Shown: positions 30,052 to 40,200 of the stretch, one piece after another
Numbering within the stretch: position 1 is the stretch's first letter
Layout of the letters: every line of letters starts with the position of its first letter
Source of the DNA: Petrolisthes cinctipes
Lineage: Eukaryota; Arthropoda; Malacostraca; Decapoda; Porcellanidae
DNA length: 64,000 nucleotides
Direction of reading: 5' to 3'
Assembly (NCBI GenBank): GCA_033782935.1
Contig: JAWQEG010000526.1
Location: 1,637,501-1,701,500 of the forward strand
Position numbers and translations under genes: made by a program
Notes under the pieces: generated by a model
What the model saw: only the letters and a program-made list of their open reading frames with translations
Told to the model about the DNA's origin: nothing
The model's database searches: none

Positions 30052-31365
30052 ATGTTGCCTTCCCTCCCAACCCCTCCTCCGTATAGCGGAGGAGGCGGCC
30101 ATGACCGACCACCACCACGAACCGACGGACGAACCGAGACTCGAACACCCCTTGACATAGACGTGAAAAATGCTTCGTTTGTTATGTTACATGCCACTGG
30201 TTCGGCCCCACTAGCCGGCCTCAATCCTTTCATTGTTCAAAAGGTAATTGATGGCTGGGCTGGTGTGGTTGAATCTGTAAAAAAACTTGCCTCTGGAGAT
30301 CTCTTAGTCAAAACATTTAATTCAAAACAAGTAGCCACTTTGCTAAAATTACGTCAGATCCACAATTATGAAGTAGAAGCCAAGATTCCTCAAGCCATGA
30401 ATTCCTGCAGGGGAGTAATCACCTGTAGGGATTTAATGATGATGGAAGAAACGGAAATAATTGAGGAAATGAAAAATCAAGATATCATTGACGCTAGATT
30501 CATTACACGTTTAGAGGATGGTATAAGGAAGAAGACTGCAACCCTAATTTTGACTTTTGGCAAAGTTTCACTTCCTGAAACTGTCAAAATTGGATATGAA
30601 ATCGTTAAAGTAAGACCCTTTATCCCCAACCCTCTTAGATGCTTGAACTGTCAGATTTATGGACATGGAAATCGAACTTGTAAGGCTTCTTCTCCAATGT
30701 GTGGCAGGTGCGCGACGCCTGGCCATGTTGAGGAAAAGTGCACATCAGTGGAGCTCTCCTGCTTTCATTGTAAGGGTACTCACTCCACTTCCTCGAGGGA
30801 TTGTCCCAAGTGGAAGCTGGAGAAGGAGGTCTGCTCAGTGAAGGCAGTGCGAGGTATCTCTTATCATGATGCGAGGAAGGCGGTGATGGGATCGCAAGCG
30901 ACCCCATCACCCAATGTCTCGTATGCATCGGCGGTGATATCTCGACCCGTGATGTGTACTATCAGTACTCAGACTGAGTCAGAGCCGAGCGAACAGGCTG
31001 ATCACTCTACTACTACACCTACTATTATTACCCCCTCTAAGACTATTACCAAATCTACTAACTCCTATTCTCAGGCTGCAGCTGCTTTGCAGTCAGAGAA
31101 ACCAAAGAAGAAGTCAGACAAGAAAGATAAAGTTAACTACACCACCCTAAAACCAAAGTCACTTCCTTGCACACACCCTACTCCCACTTCATCGGGGGAG
31201 AGAAGGGATAGCTCTTCCTCGGTGGAGTCTGGGAGACTCACCATTGATGAGGAAGCAATGGATGTCTCCGGACGCAAGAACCGGGAAAGGTCCCCCGGTA
31301 GCTACTCGCCACGCGGCGGGCGGCACAAGAAGACTAAGCACGCAGGCCGACCCCGTAACTCTTAA
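30052..31365 (+). CDS. Unit 1 ORF1, gag-like zinc-knuckle RNA-binding protein
   Basis: 437 aa from the ATG at 30052 (MLPSLPTPPPYSGGGG). The frame is open a few codons upstream, but only through TTG. Residues about 50-190 form the conserved gag-like domain with LNPFIVQKV, RGVITCRDL and PETVKIGYEIVKVRPFIP. Three CCHC-type knuckles follow from residue 197: CLNCQIYGHGNRTC, CGRCATPGHVEEKC and CFHCKGTHSTSSRDC. The C-terminus is Ser/Thr and Lys rich with a basic end, probably nuclear targeting. It would coat the LINE RNA. Compared with other units it has M instead of V before the second knuckle (SPMC) and V in GHVEEK. Confidence 0.93.
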   Translation: MLPSLPTPPPYSGGGGHDRPPPRTDGRTETRTPLDIDVKNASFVMLHATGSAPLAGLNPFIVQKVIDGWAGVVESVKKLASGDLLVKTFNSKQVATLLKLRQIHNYEVEAKIPQAMNSCRGVITCRDLMMMEETEIIEEMKNQDIIDARFITRLEDGIRKKTATLILTFGKVSLPETVKIGYEIVKVRPFIPNPLRCLNCQIYGHGNRTCKASSPMCGRCATPGHVEEKCTSVELSCFHCKGTHSTSSRDCPKWKLEKEVCSVKAVRGISYHDARKAVMGSQATPSPNVSYASAVISRPVMCTISTQTESEPSEQADHSTTTPTIITPSKTITKSTNSYSQAAAALQSEKPKKKSDKKDKVNYTTLKPKSLPCTHPTPTSSGERRDSSSSVESGRLTIDEEAMDVSGRKNRERSPGSYSPRGGRHKKTKHAGRPRNS

Positions 31366-31371
31366 ATCGCC

Positions 31372-34300
31372 ATGTTCACTGTACTACAGTGGAATTGTAG
31401 AAGTCTTGGGAATAAATTGAACAACATATCAATATTATTACACACACACAGGCCAGACGTCGTCTGTCTACAGGAGACAGGGTTGGAGAATCACTCTGAC
31501 CCAACACAATTTAAACACTACAACGCATACAGGAGAAACGATGGACACGGAGTAGCAATATACACACACAAATCACATCCACAGACACAAATAACATTAA
31601 ACACTACTCTGGAAGCCGTTGCTTGCAGAGTGAAATTACACAACACCTACATATCCATCTGCTCTCTTTACTGTCCGCCACGCGGCCCCATTGACAGTGA
31701 TTTATTTCATAATTTATTTGGTCAACTAACTGGTAAAAAATTAATACTGGGCGATTTTAATGCCCATCACTGTCAGTGGGGAAGCTTAAGAACTGATGCT
31801 CGCGGAGGGCAGATGGCAGACATTATATTACAATCCAACCTCTGCCTCCTGAACGATGGCCAAGCCACCAGGGTTGACGATCGTTCTGGCAACTTTTCGG
31901 CCATCGATTTGTCTCTGGCCTCCCCGGATATACACCAGGATTTTTCTTGGCATCCTGAGTCCGACTCCCTTGGTAGTGACCACTTTCCCATCTGTCTCTC
32001 TTATTCAAGTCATACTGTTTCGGCCCCTTTGGTGCCAAAGTTTAGTTTTAAGAGAGCAGATTGGGGGTCTTTCGGGAGGATCGTCGACCTAGATATGTCC
32101 GGGGAGACCATAGATGAAAAGATGCGAAATGTAACACAAAACATTTTACACGCAGCTGAGGTTGCTATTCCCAAAACCTCTATAATTCGAAATAAGCGTG
32201 AAGCACATTGGTGGTCAACGGATTGCCGAGAGGCATTAAGGAAACGTAATAGGAGATACAGGATTTTTGACAAACAGCCCACTCAGAACAACTTTATAGC
32301 TTACAAACGGGCGAGAGCTGAGGCAAGGAGAGTAATTAATAGAGCTAAAAGGGACTCTTGGCGGTCGTTTGTGTCCACGGTGAATCGTTTTACACCACTT
32401 ACAAAAGTCTGGTCCACTATAAAGATACTAAATAACAAACGCCCGTATACCCCCATCACCACTCTTCAAGTGGACAACAACATCTACGACGATCCCGTGG
32501 ACGTAGCAAACGTACTTGCCAGGAGTTTCTCAAAAGTAAGTAGTTCAGCCAATTACGACCAACGTTTTCTCCATCACAAACGTACGGCTGAACTACAAGA
32601 GATAGACTTTGCCACAGAAGACGTAGACTACCCATACAACCGGGAGTTTACGATTGACGAACTTCTCCTTGCCCTAAGATCCTGTAAAGACACCAGTCCT
32701 GGACCTGACACCATCACGTACGGTATGATCCGGCATCTTGGCCAGGATAACCTGGTCAAGTTGCTAGCACTGTATAATGAGATTTGGGTGTCTAACACCT
32801 TCCCAAACTCATGGCACTTTGCGTGGATCATACCGATACCTAAACAGTCTGGTCGTCTTATGAATCCCAGTTCATTTCGACCTATTGCGTTGACTTCCTG
32901 CCTCTGTAAAGTCATGGAAAGAATGATAAATAATAGGCTACTTTTTGTTTTAGAAGCGAAGGGTTTATTGAGTGATCGACAATGTGGCTTCCGGAAACAC
33001 CGGAGCACAGTTGATCACTTGATGAACCTGGAACATTGCATTTCAAAGGCATTTGCCAATAAAGAATTCATGGTAGGGGTGTTCTTGGACATCCATAAAG
33101 CCTATGACATGACATGGCGACACAGTATTCTGATGAAGCTTCACGGTTATGGTTTAAGAGGTAATTTGCCCATTTTCATCAACAACTTTTTGCGTGACAG
33201 AACCTTTTCTGTCACCCTTCCCTGTAATGTAACATCGGACATTTTTGTCCAAGAGAACGGGGTGCCACAGGGAAGCGTGCTTAGTCCTACACTTTTTAAC
33301 ATCATGATCAATGATATTCTGTCATCAGCTCTAGTTCCCAGGAATCTTAAATACTCGTTGTATGCTGATGATTGTGCAATGTGGCACTCGTCACGTAATG
33401 CACAGTTTTCAGTAGGACGGATTCAAGCAGCGCTTGATTCTGTCCACCAATGGGCCTTACAGTGGGGCTTTAAGTTTTCCGTTCCTAAGTGTACCGGAGT
33501 AATTTTTAGTAAACGTAGAGTACCTCAAATTAACGTAACGTTAGATGGCCAACCGGTACCATTTCATAATTCTGTTAAATTTTTAGGAATTCATTTTGAC
33601 CAAAGATTAAATTTTACACATCATATTAATAACTTGCTTGTTCGTTGTGAAAAACCTTTAAATGTCCTTAAGTACCTATCAGGTACCACATGGGGAGCCG
33701 ACAGGAAATCTTTATTAATGGTGTATAAAACCCTAATTCGTACAAAGCTAGACTATGGCTCACAGGTGTATGGATCGGCATCAGATACAACATTAGGGAG
33801 ATTGGATGTGTACCAGAATAAATGTTTACGTGTGTGTTTGGGAGCTCTGAAGTGTACACGTGTAGCTAGGATGGAGGTGGAGGCGAACATACCTCCTCTC
33901 CGACTTCGACGGGATCAAATCGCCATCAACACTGCCATGTCCACCATCAGGAAGTCGGAGATCGGTAACGTAGCCAGTGCCTCCCTTCAACAACATCACT
34001 ACCTTCACCACGGAAGACGGAGGCCACTGGCTGTCCGCCTCCACCAGCTAGAACAACAACTGCAAATAGACCTCGGGGACTGCGACAAGTTCATCACCAC
34101 CAAGATACCACCGTGGGAGACACCCAACTTCGGCGTCAACACATCGTGGTTACCATCATCAAAAGAAAAGGCGCCGGAGTTGGAGATACACCACCTGTTT
34201 GGTGGTATAGTACGCAGTCACCTGGGGTCTCATCACGTGTACACTGACGGCTCCAAGTCAGATGAAAGTGTGGGTTCGAGTGTATGGTCGAGTGAATGTG

Positions 34301-35052
34301 AAATTAGGTACAGATTGCCGATACATACATCTGTGTTTACAGCAGAACTTTTTGCAATTGACAAAGCCATAGACTATGCACTAAATTCTCGTTATAATTC
34401 AATAGTCATTTTCTCAGACTCCAAGTCAGCCCTTCAGGCAATTAACTCATGTCAAACTATTTCTAATGAAATCCAGGGTCGCATCATTAATAAGTTGCAC
34501 TTATGCAACAAGTCCTTCACTCTGATCTGGGTGCCCGGGCATTGTCGTATTTATGGCAATGAACGGGCAGACTTACTTGCAAAATCGGCTGTAGAGCTCG
34601 AGGTTACTTGGGACGTCCCTCGTGATTTACAGTCGTGTCTATCCCTCGGAAAGAAATCAATTAATCTTCTGTGGCAAGGTCAGTGGACCAGACTAAACAT
34701 CTCTACCATCAAGCCTCAACTGGGTAATTGGGCCACTGCCAACCGGCCCAATAGACTAGAAGAAAGAATCCTCGCAAGAGTGCGAACCAACTGCACCAGG
34801 ATAACACACCTAGAACCATATATAGACAAACGTTTTCCACCGCATTGTAACACCTGCAATGCGGTGTTATCTATCAGTCATATCATCCTGCATTGTCGGC
34901 GATTTGTGGGGGAACGTGCTTCCCTCATAAGTTACTGCGATGCAGTAAAAGTCCCCTTCACACTCTCAGCTCTCTTAGGTGATGGGGATGGTGGTGTGAC
35001 TGATAAATTGATGACTTTCTTGAGGGAGACCGAACTGATCAGAGTGATGTGA
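31372..35052 (+). CDS. Unit 1 ORF2, endonuclease-RT-RNase H polyprotein
   Basis: 1226 aa, starting six bases after the ORF1 stop. The APE-type endonuclease is at residues 1-215, with E35 (LQETG), D128/N130 (LGDFNAHH) and D203/H204 (GSDHFPI). The RT spans about 400-760, with PGPDTITY, FRPIALTS, D573 (FLDIHKAYD), GVPQGSVLSPTLF and YADD at 664-667. RNase H spans about 955-1075, with D959 (YTDGSK), E992 (TAELFAID), D1016 (FSDSKSAL) and D1067 (ERADLLAK). A C-terminal zinc motif starts at C1159 (HCNTC...SHIILHC). All catalytic residues I can place are present. Its role is target-site nicking, reverse transcription on the nicked DNA, and RNA removal. Confidence 0.95.
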   Translation: MFTVLQWNCRSLGNKLNNISILLHTHRPDVVCLQETGLENHSDPTQFKHYNAYRRNDGHGVAIYTHKSHPQTQITLNTTLEAVACRVKLHNTYISICSLYCPPRGPIDSDLFHNLFGQLTGKKLILGDFNAHHCQWGSLRTDARGGQMADIILQSNLCLLNDGQATRVDDRSGNFSAIDLSLASPDIHQDFSWHPESDSLGSDHFPICLSYSSHTVSAPLVPKFSFKRADWGSFGRIVDLDMSGETIDEKMRNVTQNILHAAEVAIPKTSIIRNKREAHWWSTDCREALRKRNRRYRIFDKQPTQNNFIAYKRARAEARRVINRAKRDSWRSFVSTVNRFTPLTKVWSTIKILNNKRPYTPITTLQVDNNIYDDPVDVANVLARSFSKVSSSANYDQRFLHHKRTAELQEIDFATEDVDYPYNREFTIDELLLALRSCKDTSPGPDTITYGMIRHLGQDNLVKLLALYNEIWVSNTFPNSWHFAWIIPIPKQSGRLMNPSSFRPIALTSCLCKVMERMINNRLLFVLEAKGLLSDRQCGFRKHRSTVDHLMNLEHCISKAFANKEFMVGVFLDIHKAYDMTWRHSILMKLHGYGLRGNLPIFINNFLRDRTFSVTLPCNVTSDIFVQENGVPQGSVLSPTLFNIMINDILSSALVPRNLKYSLYADDCAMWHSSRNAQFSVGRIQAALDSVHQWALQWGFKFSVPKCTGVIFSKRRVPQINVTLDGQPVPFHNSVKFLGIHFDQRLNFTHHINNLLVRCEKPLNVLKYLSGTTWGADRKSLLMVYKTLIRTKLDYGSQVYGSASDTTLGRLDVYQNKCLRVCLGALKCTRVARMEVEANIPPLRLRRDQIAINTAMSTIRKSEIGNVASASLQQHHYLHHGRRRPLAVRLHQLEQQLQIDLGDCDKFITTKIPPWETPNFGVNTSWLPSSKEKAPELEIHHLFGGIVRSHLGSHHVYTDGSKSDESVGSSVWSSECEIRYRLPIHTSVFTAELFAIDKAIDYALNSRYNSIVIFSDSKSALQAINSCQTISNEIQGRIINKLHLCNKSFTLIWVPGHCRIYGNERADLLAKSAVELEVTWDVPRDLQSCLSLGKKSINLLWQGQWTRLNISTIKPQLGNWATANRPNRLEERILARVRTNCTRITHLEPYIDKRFPPHCNTCNAVLSISHIILHCRRFVGERASLISYCDAVKVPFTLSALLGDGDGGVTDKLMTFLRETELIRVM

Positions 35053-35375
35053 CTTTTTATTACTATTGTTACCATTTTGTATGACTATTTCTCAATTATG
35101 AATATTATAAATTATGTGTTGTATATATTGTATATTATGATGTATTAGCTAGGTTTAGCGATTGTCTAAAATAGGTTTAGCGATTTGTCTGTCTAGGTTT
35201 AGCGATTGGCTGGAATAGGTATTAGTCTAGTTAGCTATTGGTTGAGTAGGTACATAGATTAGTTTATTAGCTAGGATGTAAGATTAAGAAATTTTATTTG
35301 TATGAATGTACAAAACAAAAATTGTATATGGTTTAGTTAAAATGTAATAATAATAATAATAATAATGATAATAAC

Positions 35376-35424
<49 letters not shown>

Positions 35425-35567
35425 TATGCATAAAAATAATATGCAAAAATTTAAAAATAAAATATTAATAAATAAATAAAATAAAAAAAAAATAAAAAAA
35501 TAAAAGGCCTTAATGACCAACACCAAGGTCGATAGGCCAGGAAAAAAAAAAAAAAAAAAAAAAAAAA
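35053..35567 (+). repeat. Unit 1 3' UTR: TAGGTTTAGCGATT repeats, (TAA)n, stem-loop, poly(A)
   Basis: Three spaced copies of TAGGTTTAGCGATT lie at about 35148-35210. A (TAA)n tract is at 35346-35423. A stem-loop at 35506-35538 (GGCCT/AGGCC outside, GACC/GGTC inside) ends three bases before A26. The same order recurs in every unit. Confidence 0.85.
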
Positions 35568-35575
35568 CATTCTTC
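35568..35575 (+). repeat. Target duplication CATTCTTC between units 1 and 2
   Basis: Sits exactly between the poly(A) of unit 1 and the G-run of unit 2, and matches the sequence before unit 1. Confidence 0.8.
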
Positions 35576-35958
35576 GGGGACTTTGAGACTGGGTCGTGGA
35601 GAGAGAGGTCGTATGTTTTTATGCTCTCTCCTCTAGCTGCCAGGGCCTGCCGCACCGGCAGTAGTTTCTTTTTTTTCGCCCTTCTGGTGACGACTAGGCT
35701 TAGCTAGTATTCATTCCCTCCATAGCTGGTAGTAGATATAGTAGGTGTCTATATCTTTATATTGAGATCAACTTTGCCTCCTGCCTAAGGTGGACTCCCC
35801 CACTGATAGCTCTGGGTGTGGTTGAACACAGTCGGACCACCTTAGTGTGGGTTGAGAGGTTGATCTCAATCATTAGTTAATTAGGGCTGGTATAAATCCC
35901 TCTCTGGTGTTTTCTTTTCCTCTTCCCACTTCCCCCCATCTTGGGGGAAGTGGTTACT

Positions 35959-37275
35959 ATGTTGCCTTCCCTCCCAACCCCTCCTCCGTATAGCGGAGGA
36001 GGCGGCCATGACCGACCACCACCACGAACCGACGGACGATACGAGACTCGAACACCCCTTGACATAGACGTGAAAAATGCTTCGTTTGTTATGTTACATG
36101 CCACTGGTTCGGCCCCACTAGCCGGCCTCAATCCTTTCATTGTTCAAAAGGTAGTTGATGGCTGGGCTGGTGTGGTTGAATCTGTAAAAAAACTTGCCTC
36201 TGGAGATCTCTTAGTCAAAACATTTAATTCAAAACAAGTAGCCACTTTGCTAAAATTACGTCAGATCCACAATTATGAAGTTGAAGCCAAGATTCCTCAA
36301 GCCATGAATTCCTGCAGGGGAGTAATCACCTGTAGGGATTTAATGATGATGGAAGAAACTGAAATAATTGAGGAAATGAAAAATCAAGATATCATTGACG
36401 CTAGATTTATTACACGATTAGAGGATGGTATAAGGAAGAAGACTGCAACCCTAATTTTGACTTTTGGCAAAGTTTCACTTCCTGAAACTGTCAAAATAGG
36501 TTATGAAATCGTTAAAGTAAGACCCTTTATCCCCAACCCTCTTAGATGCTTGAACTGTCAGATTTATGGACACGGAAATCGAACTTGTAAGGCTTCTTCT
36601 CCAGTGTGTGGCAGGTGCGCGACGCCTGGCCATGCTGAGGAAAAGTGCACATCAGTGGAGCTCTCCTGCTTTCATTGTAAGGGTACTCACTCCACTTCCT
36701 CGAGGGATTGTCCCAAGTGGAAGCTGGAGAAGGAGGTCTGCTCAGTGAAGGCAGTGCGAGGTATCTCCTATCATGATGCGAGGAAGGCGGTGATGGGATC
36801 GCAAGCGACCCCATCACCCAATGTCTCGTATGCATCGGCGGTGATATCTCGACCCGTGATGTGTACCATTAGTACTCAGACTGAGTCAGAGCCGAGCAAA
36901 CAGGCTGATCACTCTACTACTACACCTACTATTATTACCCCCTCTAAGACTATTACCAAATCTACTAACTCCTATTCTCAGGCTGCAGCTGCTTTGCAGT
37001 CAGAGAAACCACAAAAGAAGAAGTCAGACAAGAAAGATAAAGTAAACTACACCACCCTAAAACCTAAGTCACTTCCTTGCACACACCCTACTCCCACTTC
37101 ATCGGGGGAGAGAAGGGATAGCTCTTCCTCGGTGGAGTCTGGGAGACTCACCATTGATGAGGAAGCAATGGATGTCTCCGGACGCAAGAACCGGGAAAGG
37201 TCCCCCGGTAGCTACTCGCCACGCGGCGGGCGGCACAAGAAGACTAAGCACGCAGGCCGACCCCGTAACTCTTAA
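35959..37275 (+). CDS. Unit 2 ORF1, gag-like protein
   Basis: 438 aa from ATG 35959, with the same domain order as unit 1 ORF1. The N-terminal region reads TDGRYETR. It differs by SKQADHS (SEQADHS elsewhere) and EKPQKKKSD. The three zinc knuckles are intact, with SPVC and GHAEEK. Confidence 0.93.
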   Translation: MLPSLPTPPPYSGGGGHDRPPPRTDGRYETRTPLDIDVKNASFVMLHATGSAPLAGLNPFIVQKVVDGWAGVVESVKKLASGDLLVKTFNSKQVATLLKLRQIHNYEVEAKIPQAMNSCRGVITCRDLMMMEETEIIEEMKNQDIIDARFITRLEDGIRKKTATLILTFGKVSLPETVKIGYEIVKVRPFIPNPLRCLNCQIYGHGNRTCKASSPVCGRCATPGHAEEKCTSVELSCFHCKGTHSTSSRDCPKWKLEKEVCSVKAVRGISYHDARKAVMGSQATPSPNVSYASAVISRPVMCTISTQTESEPSKQADHSTTTPTIITPSKTITKSTNSYSQAAAALQSEKPQKKKSDKKDKVNYTTLKPKSLPCTHPTPTSSGERRDSSSSVESGRLTIDEEAMDVSGRKNRERSPGSYSPRGGRHKKTKHAGRPRNS

Positions 37276-37281
37276 ATCGCC

Positions 37282-40200
37282 ATGTTCACTGTACTACAGT
37301 GGAATTGTAGAAGTCTTGGGAATAAATTGAACAACATATCAATATTATTACACACACACAGGCCAGACGTCGTCTGTTTACAGGAGACAGGGTTGGAGAA
37401 TCACTCTGACCCAACACAATTTAAACATTACAACGCATACAGGAGAAACGATGGACACGGAGTAGCAATATACACACACAAATCACATCCACAGACACAA
37501 ATAACATTAAACACTACTCTGGAAGCCGTTGCTTGCAGAGTGAAATTACACAACACCTACATATCCATCTGCTCTCTTTACTGTCCGCCACGCGTCCCCA
37601 TTGACAGTGATTCATTGCTTAATTTATTTAGTCAACTAACTGGTAAAAAATTAATACTGGGCGATTTTAATGCCCATCACTGTCAGTGGGGAAGCTTAAG
37701 AACTGATGCTCGCGGAGGGCAGATGGCAGACATTATACTACAATCCAACCTCTGCCTCCTGAACGATGGCCAAGCCACCAGGGTTGACGATCGTTCTGGC
37801 AACTTTTCGGCCATCGATTTGTCTCTGGCCTCCCCGGATATACACCAGGATTTTTCTTGGCATCCTGAGTCCGACTCCCTTGGTAGTGACCACTTTCCCA
37901 TCTGTCTCTCTTATTCAAGTCATACTATTCCGGCCCCTTTGGTGCCAAAGTTCAATTTTAAGAGAGCAGATTGGGGGTCTTTCGGGAGGATCGTCGACCT
38001 AGATATATCTGGGGAGACCATAGATGAAAAGATGCGAAATGTAACACAAAACATTTTACACGCAGCTGAGGTTGCTATTCCCAAAACCTCTATAATTCGA
38101 AATAAGCGTGAAGCACATTGGTGGTCAACGGATTGCCGAGAGGCATTAAGGAAACGTAATAGGAGATACAGGATTTTTGACAAACAGCCCACTCAGAACA
38201 ACTTTATAGCTTACAAACGGGCGAGGGCTGAGGCAAGGAGAGTAATTAATAGAGCTAAAAGGGACTCTTGGCGGTCGTTTGTGTCCACGGTGAATCGTTT
38301 TACACCACTTACAAAAGTCTGGTCCACTATAAAGATATTAAATAACAAACGCCCGTATACTCCTATCACCACTCTTCAAGTGGATAATAACATCTACGAC
38401 GATCCCGTGGACGTAGCAAATGTACTTGCCAGGAGTTTCTCAAAAGTAAGTAGTTCAGCCAATTACGACCAACGTTTTCTCCATCACAAACGTACGGCTG
38501 AACTACAAGAGATAGACTTTGCCACAGAAGACGTAGACTACCCATACAACCGGGAGTTTACGATAGACGAACTTCTCCTTGCTCTAAGATCCTGTAAAGA
38601 CACCAGTCCTGGACCTGACACCATCACGTACGGTATGATCCGGCATCTTGGCCAGGATAACCTGGTCAAGTTGCTAGCAGTGTACAATGAGATTTGGGTG
38701 TCTAACATCTTCCCAAACTCATGGCACTTTGCGTGGGTCATACCGATACCTAAACAGTCTGGTCGTCTTATGAATCCCAGTTCATTTCGACCTATTGCGT
38801 TGACTTCTTGCCTCTGTAAAGTCATGGAAAGAATGATAAATAATAGGCTACTTTTTGTTTTAGAAGCGAAGGGTTTATTGAGTGATCGACAATGTGGCTT
38901 CCGGAAACACCGGAGCACAGTTGATCACTTGATGAACCTGGAACATTGCATTTCAAAGGCATTTGCCAATAAAGAATTCATGGTAGGGGTGTTCTTGGAC
39001 ATCCATAAAGCCTATGACATGACATGGCGACACGGTATTCTGATGAAGCTTCACGGTTATGGTTTAAGAGGTAATTTGCCCATTTTCATCAACAACTTTT
39101 TGCGTGACAGAACCTTTTCTGTCACCCTTCCCTGTAACGTAACATCGGACATTTTTGTCCAAGAGAACGGGGTGCCACAGGGAAGCGTGCTTAGTCCTAC
39201 ACTTTTTAACATCATGATCAATGATATTCTGTCATCAGCTCTAGTTCCCAGGAATCTTAAATACTCGTTGTATGCTGATGATTGTGCAATGTGGCACTCG
39301 TCACCTAATGCACAGTTTTCAGTAGGACGGATTCAAGCAGCGCTTGAATCTGTCCACCAATGGGCCTTACAGTGGGGCTTTAAGTTTTCCGTTCCTAAGT
39401 GTACCGGAGTAATTTTCAGTAAACGTAGAGTACCTCAAATTAACGTAACGTTAGATGGCCAACCGGTACCATTTCATAATTCTGTTAAATTTTTAGGAAT
39501 TCATTTTGACCAAAGGTTAAATTTTACACATCATATTAATAATTTGCTTGTTCGTTGTGAAAAACCTTTAAATGTCCTTAAGTACCTATCAGGTACCACA
39601 TGGGGAGCCGACAGGAAATCTTTATTAATGGTGTATAAGACCCTTATTCGTACAAAGCTAGACTATGGCTCACAGGTGTATGGATCGGCATCAGATACAA
39701 CACTAGGAAGATTGGATGTATTTCAGAATAAATGTTTACGTGTGTGTTTGGGAGCTCTGAAGTGTACACGTGTAGCTAGGATGGAGGTGGAGGCGAACAT
39801 AACTCCTCTCCGACTTCGACGGGATCAACTCGCACTCAACACCGCTATGTCAACGATCCGGAAGTCGGAGATCGGCAACGTAGCCAGTGCCTCCCTCCAA
39901 CAACATCACCACCTTCAACACGGAAGACGGAGGCCACTGGCTGTGCGCCTCCACCTGCTAGCCGAACAACTACAAATAGACCTTGGGGACTGCGACAAGT
40001 TTACCATCAACGAGATACCACCGTGGGAGACACCCAACTTCGGCGTCAACACATCGTGGTTACCATCATCAAAAGAAAAGGCGCCGGAGTTGGAGATACA
40101 CCACCTGTTTGGTGGTATCATCCGCAGTCACCTGGGGTCTCATCACGTGTACACTGACGGCTCCAAGTCAGATGAATGTGTGGGTGCGAGTGTATGGTCG

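Larger units (their letters stand above)
29713..35567 (+). mobile_element. LINE array unit 1 (RNase-H LINE, I/Nimb-like)
   Basis: Starts with five G then AGACTTTGAGACTGGG right after CCATTCTTC, and ends in A26 at 35542-35567. It has a 5' UTR, ORF1, ORF2 and 3' UTR in standard order. The 5' UTR lacks about 50 bases present in units 2-5, including the right arm of a 12-base inverted repeat. The gag-type ORF1 with three zinc knuckles and the ORF2 order EN-RT-RNase H-CCHC place it in the I/Jockey/R1 group, most like Nimb or I. The clade would need a phylogeny. Confidence 0.9.
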
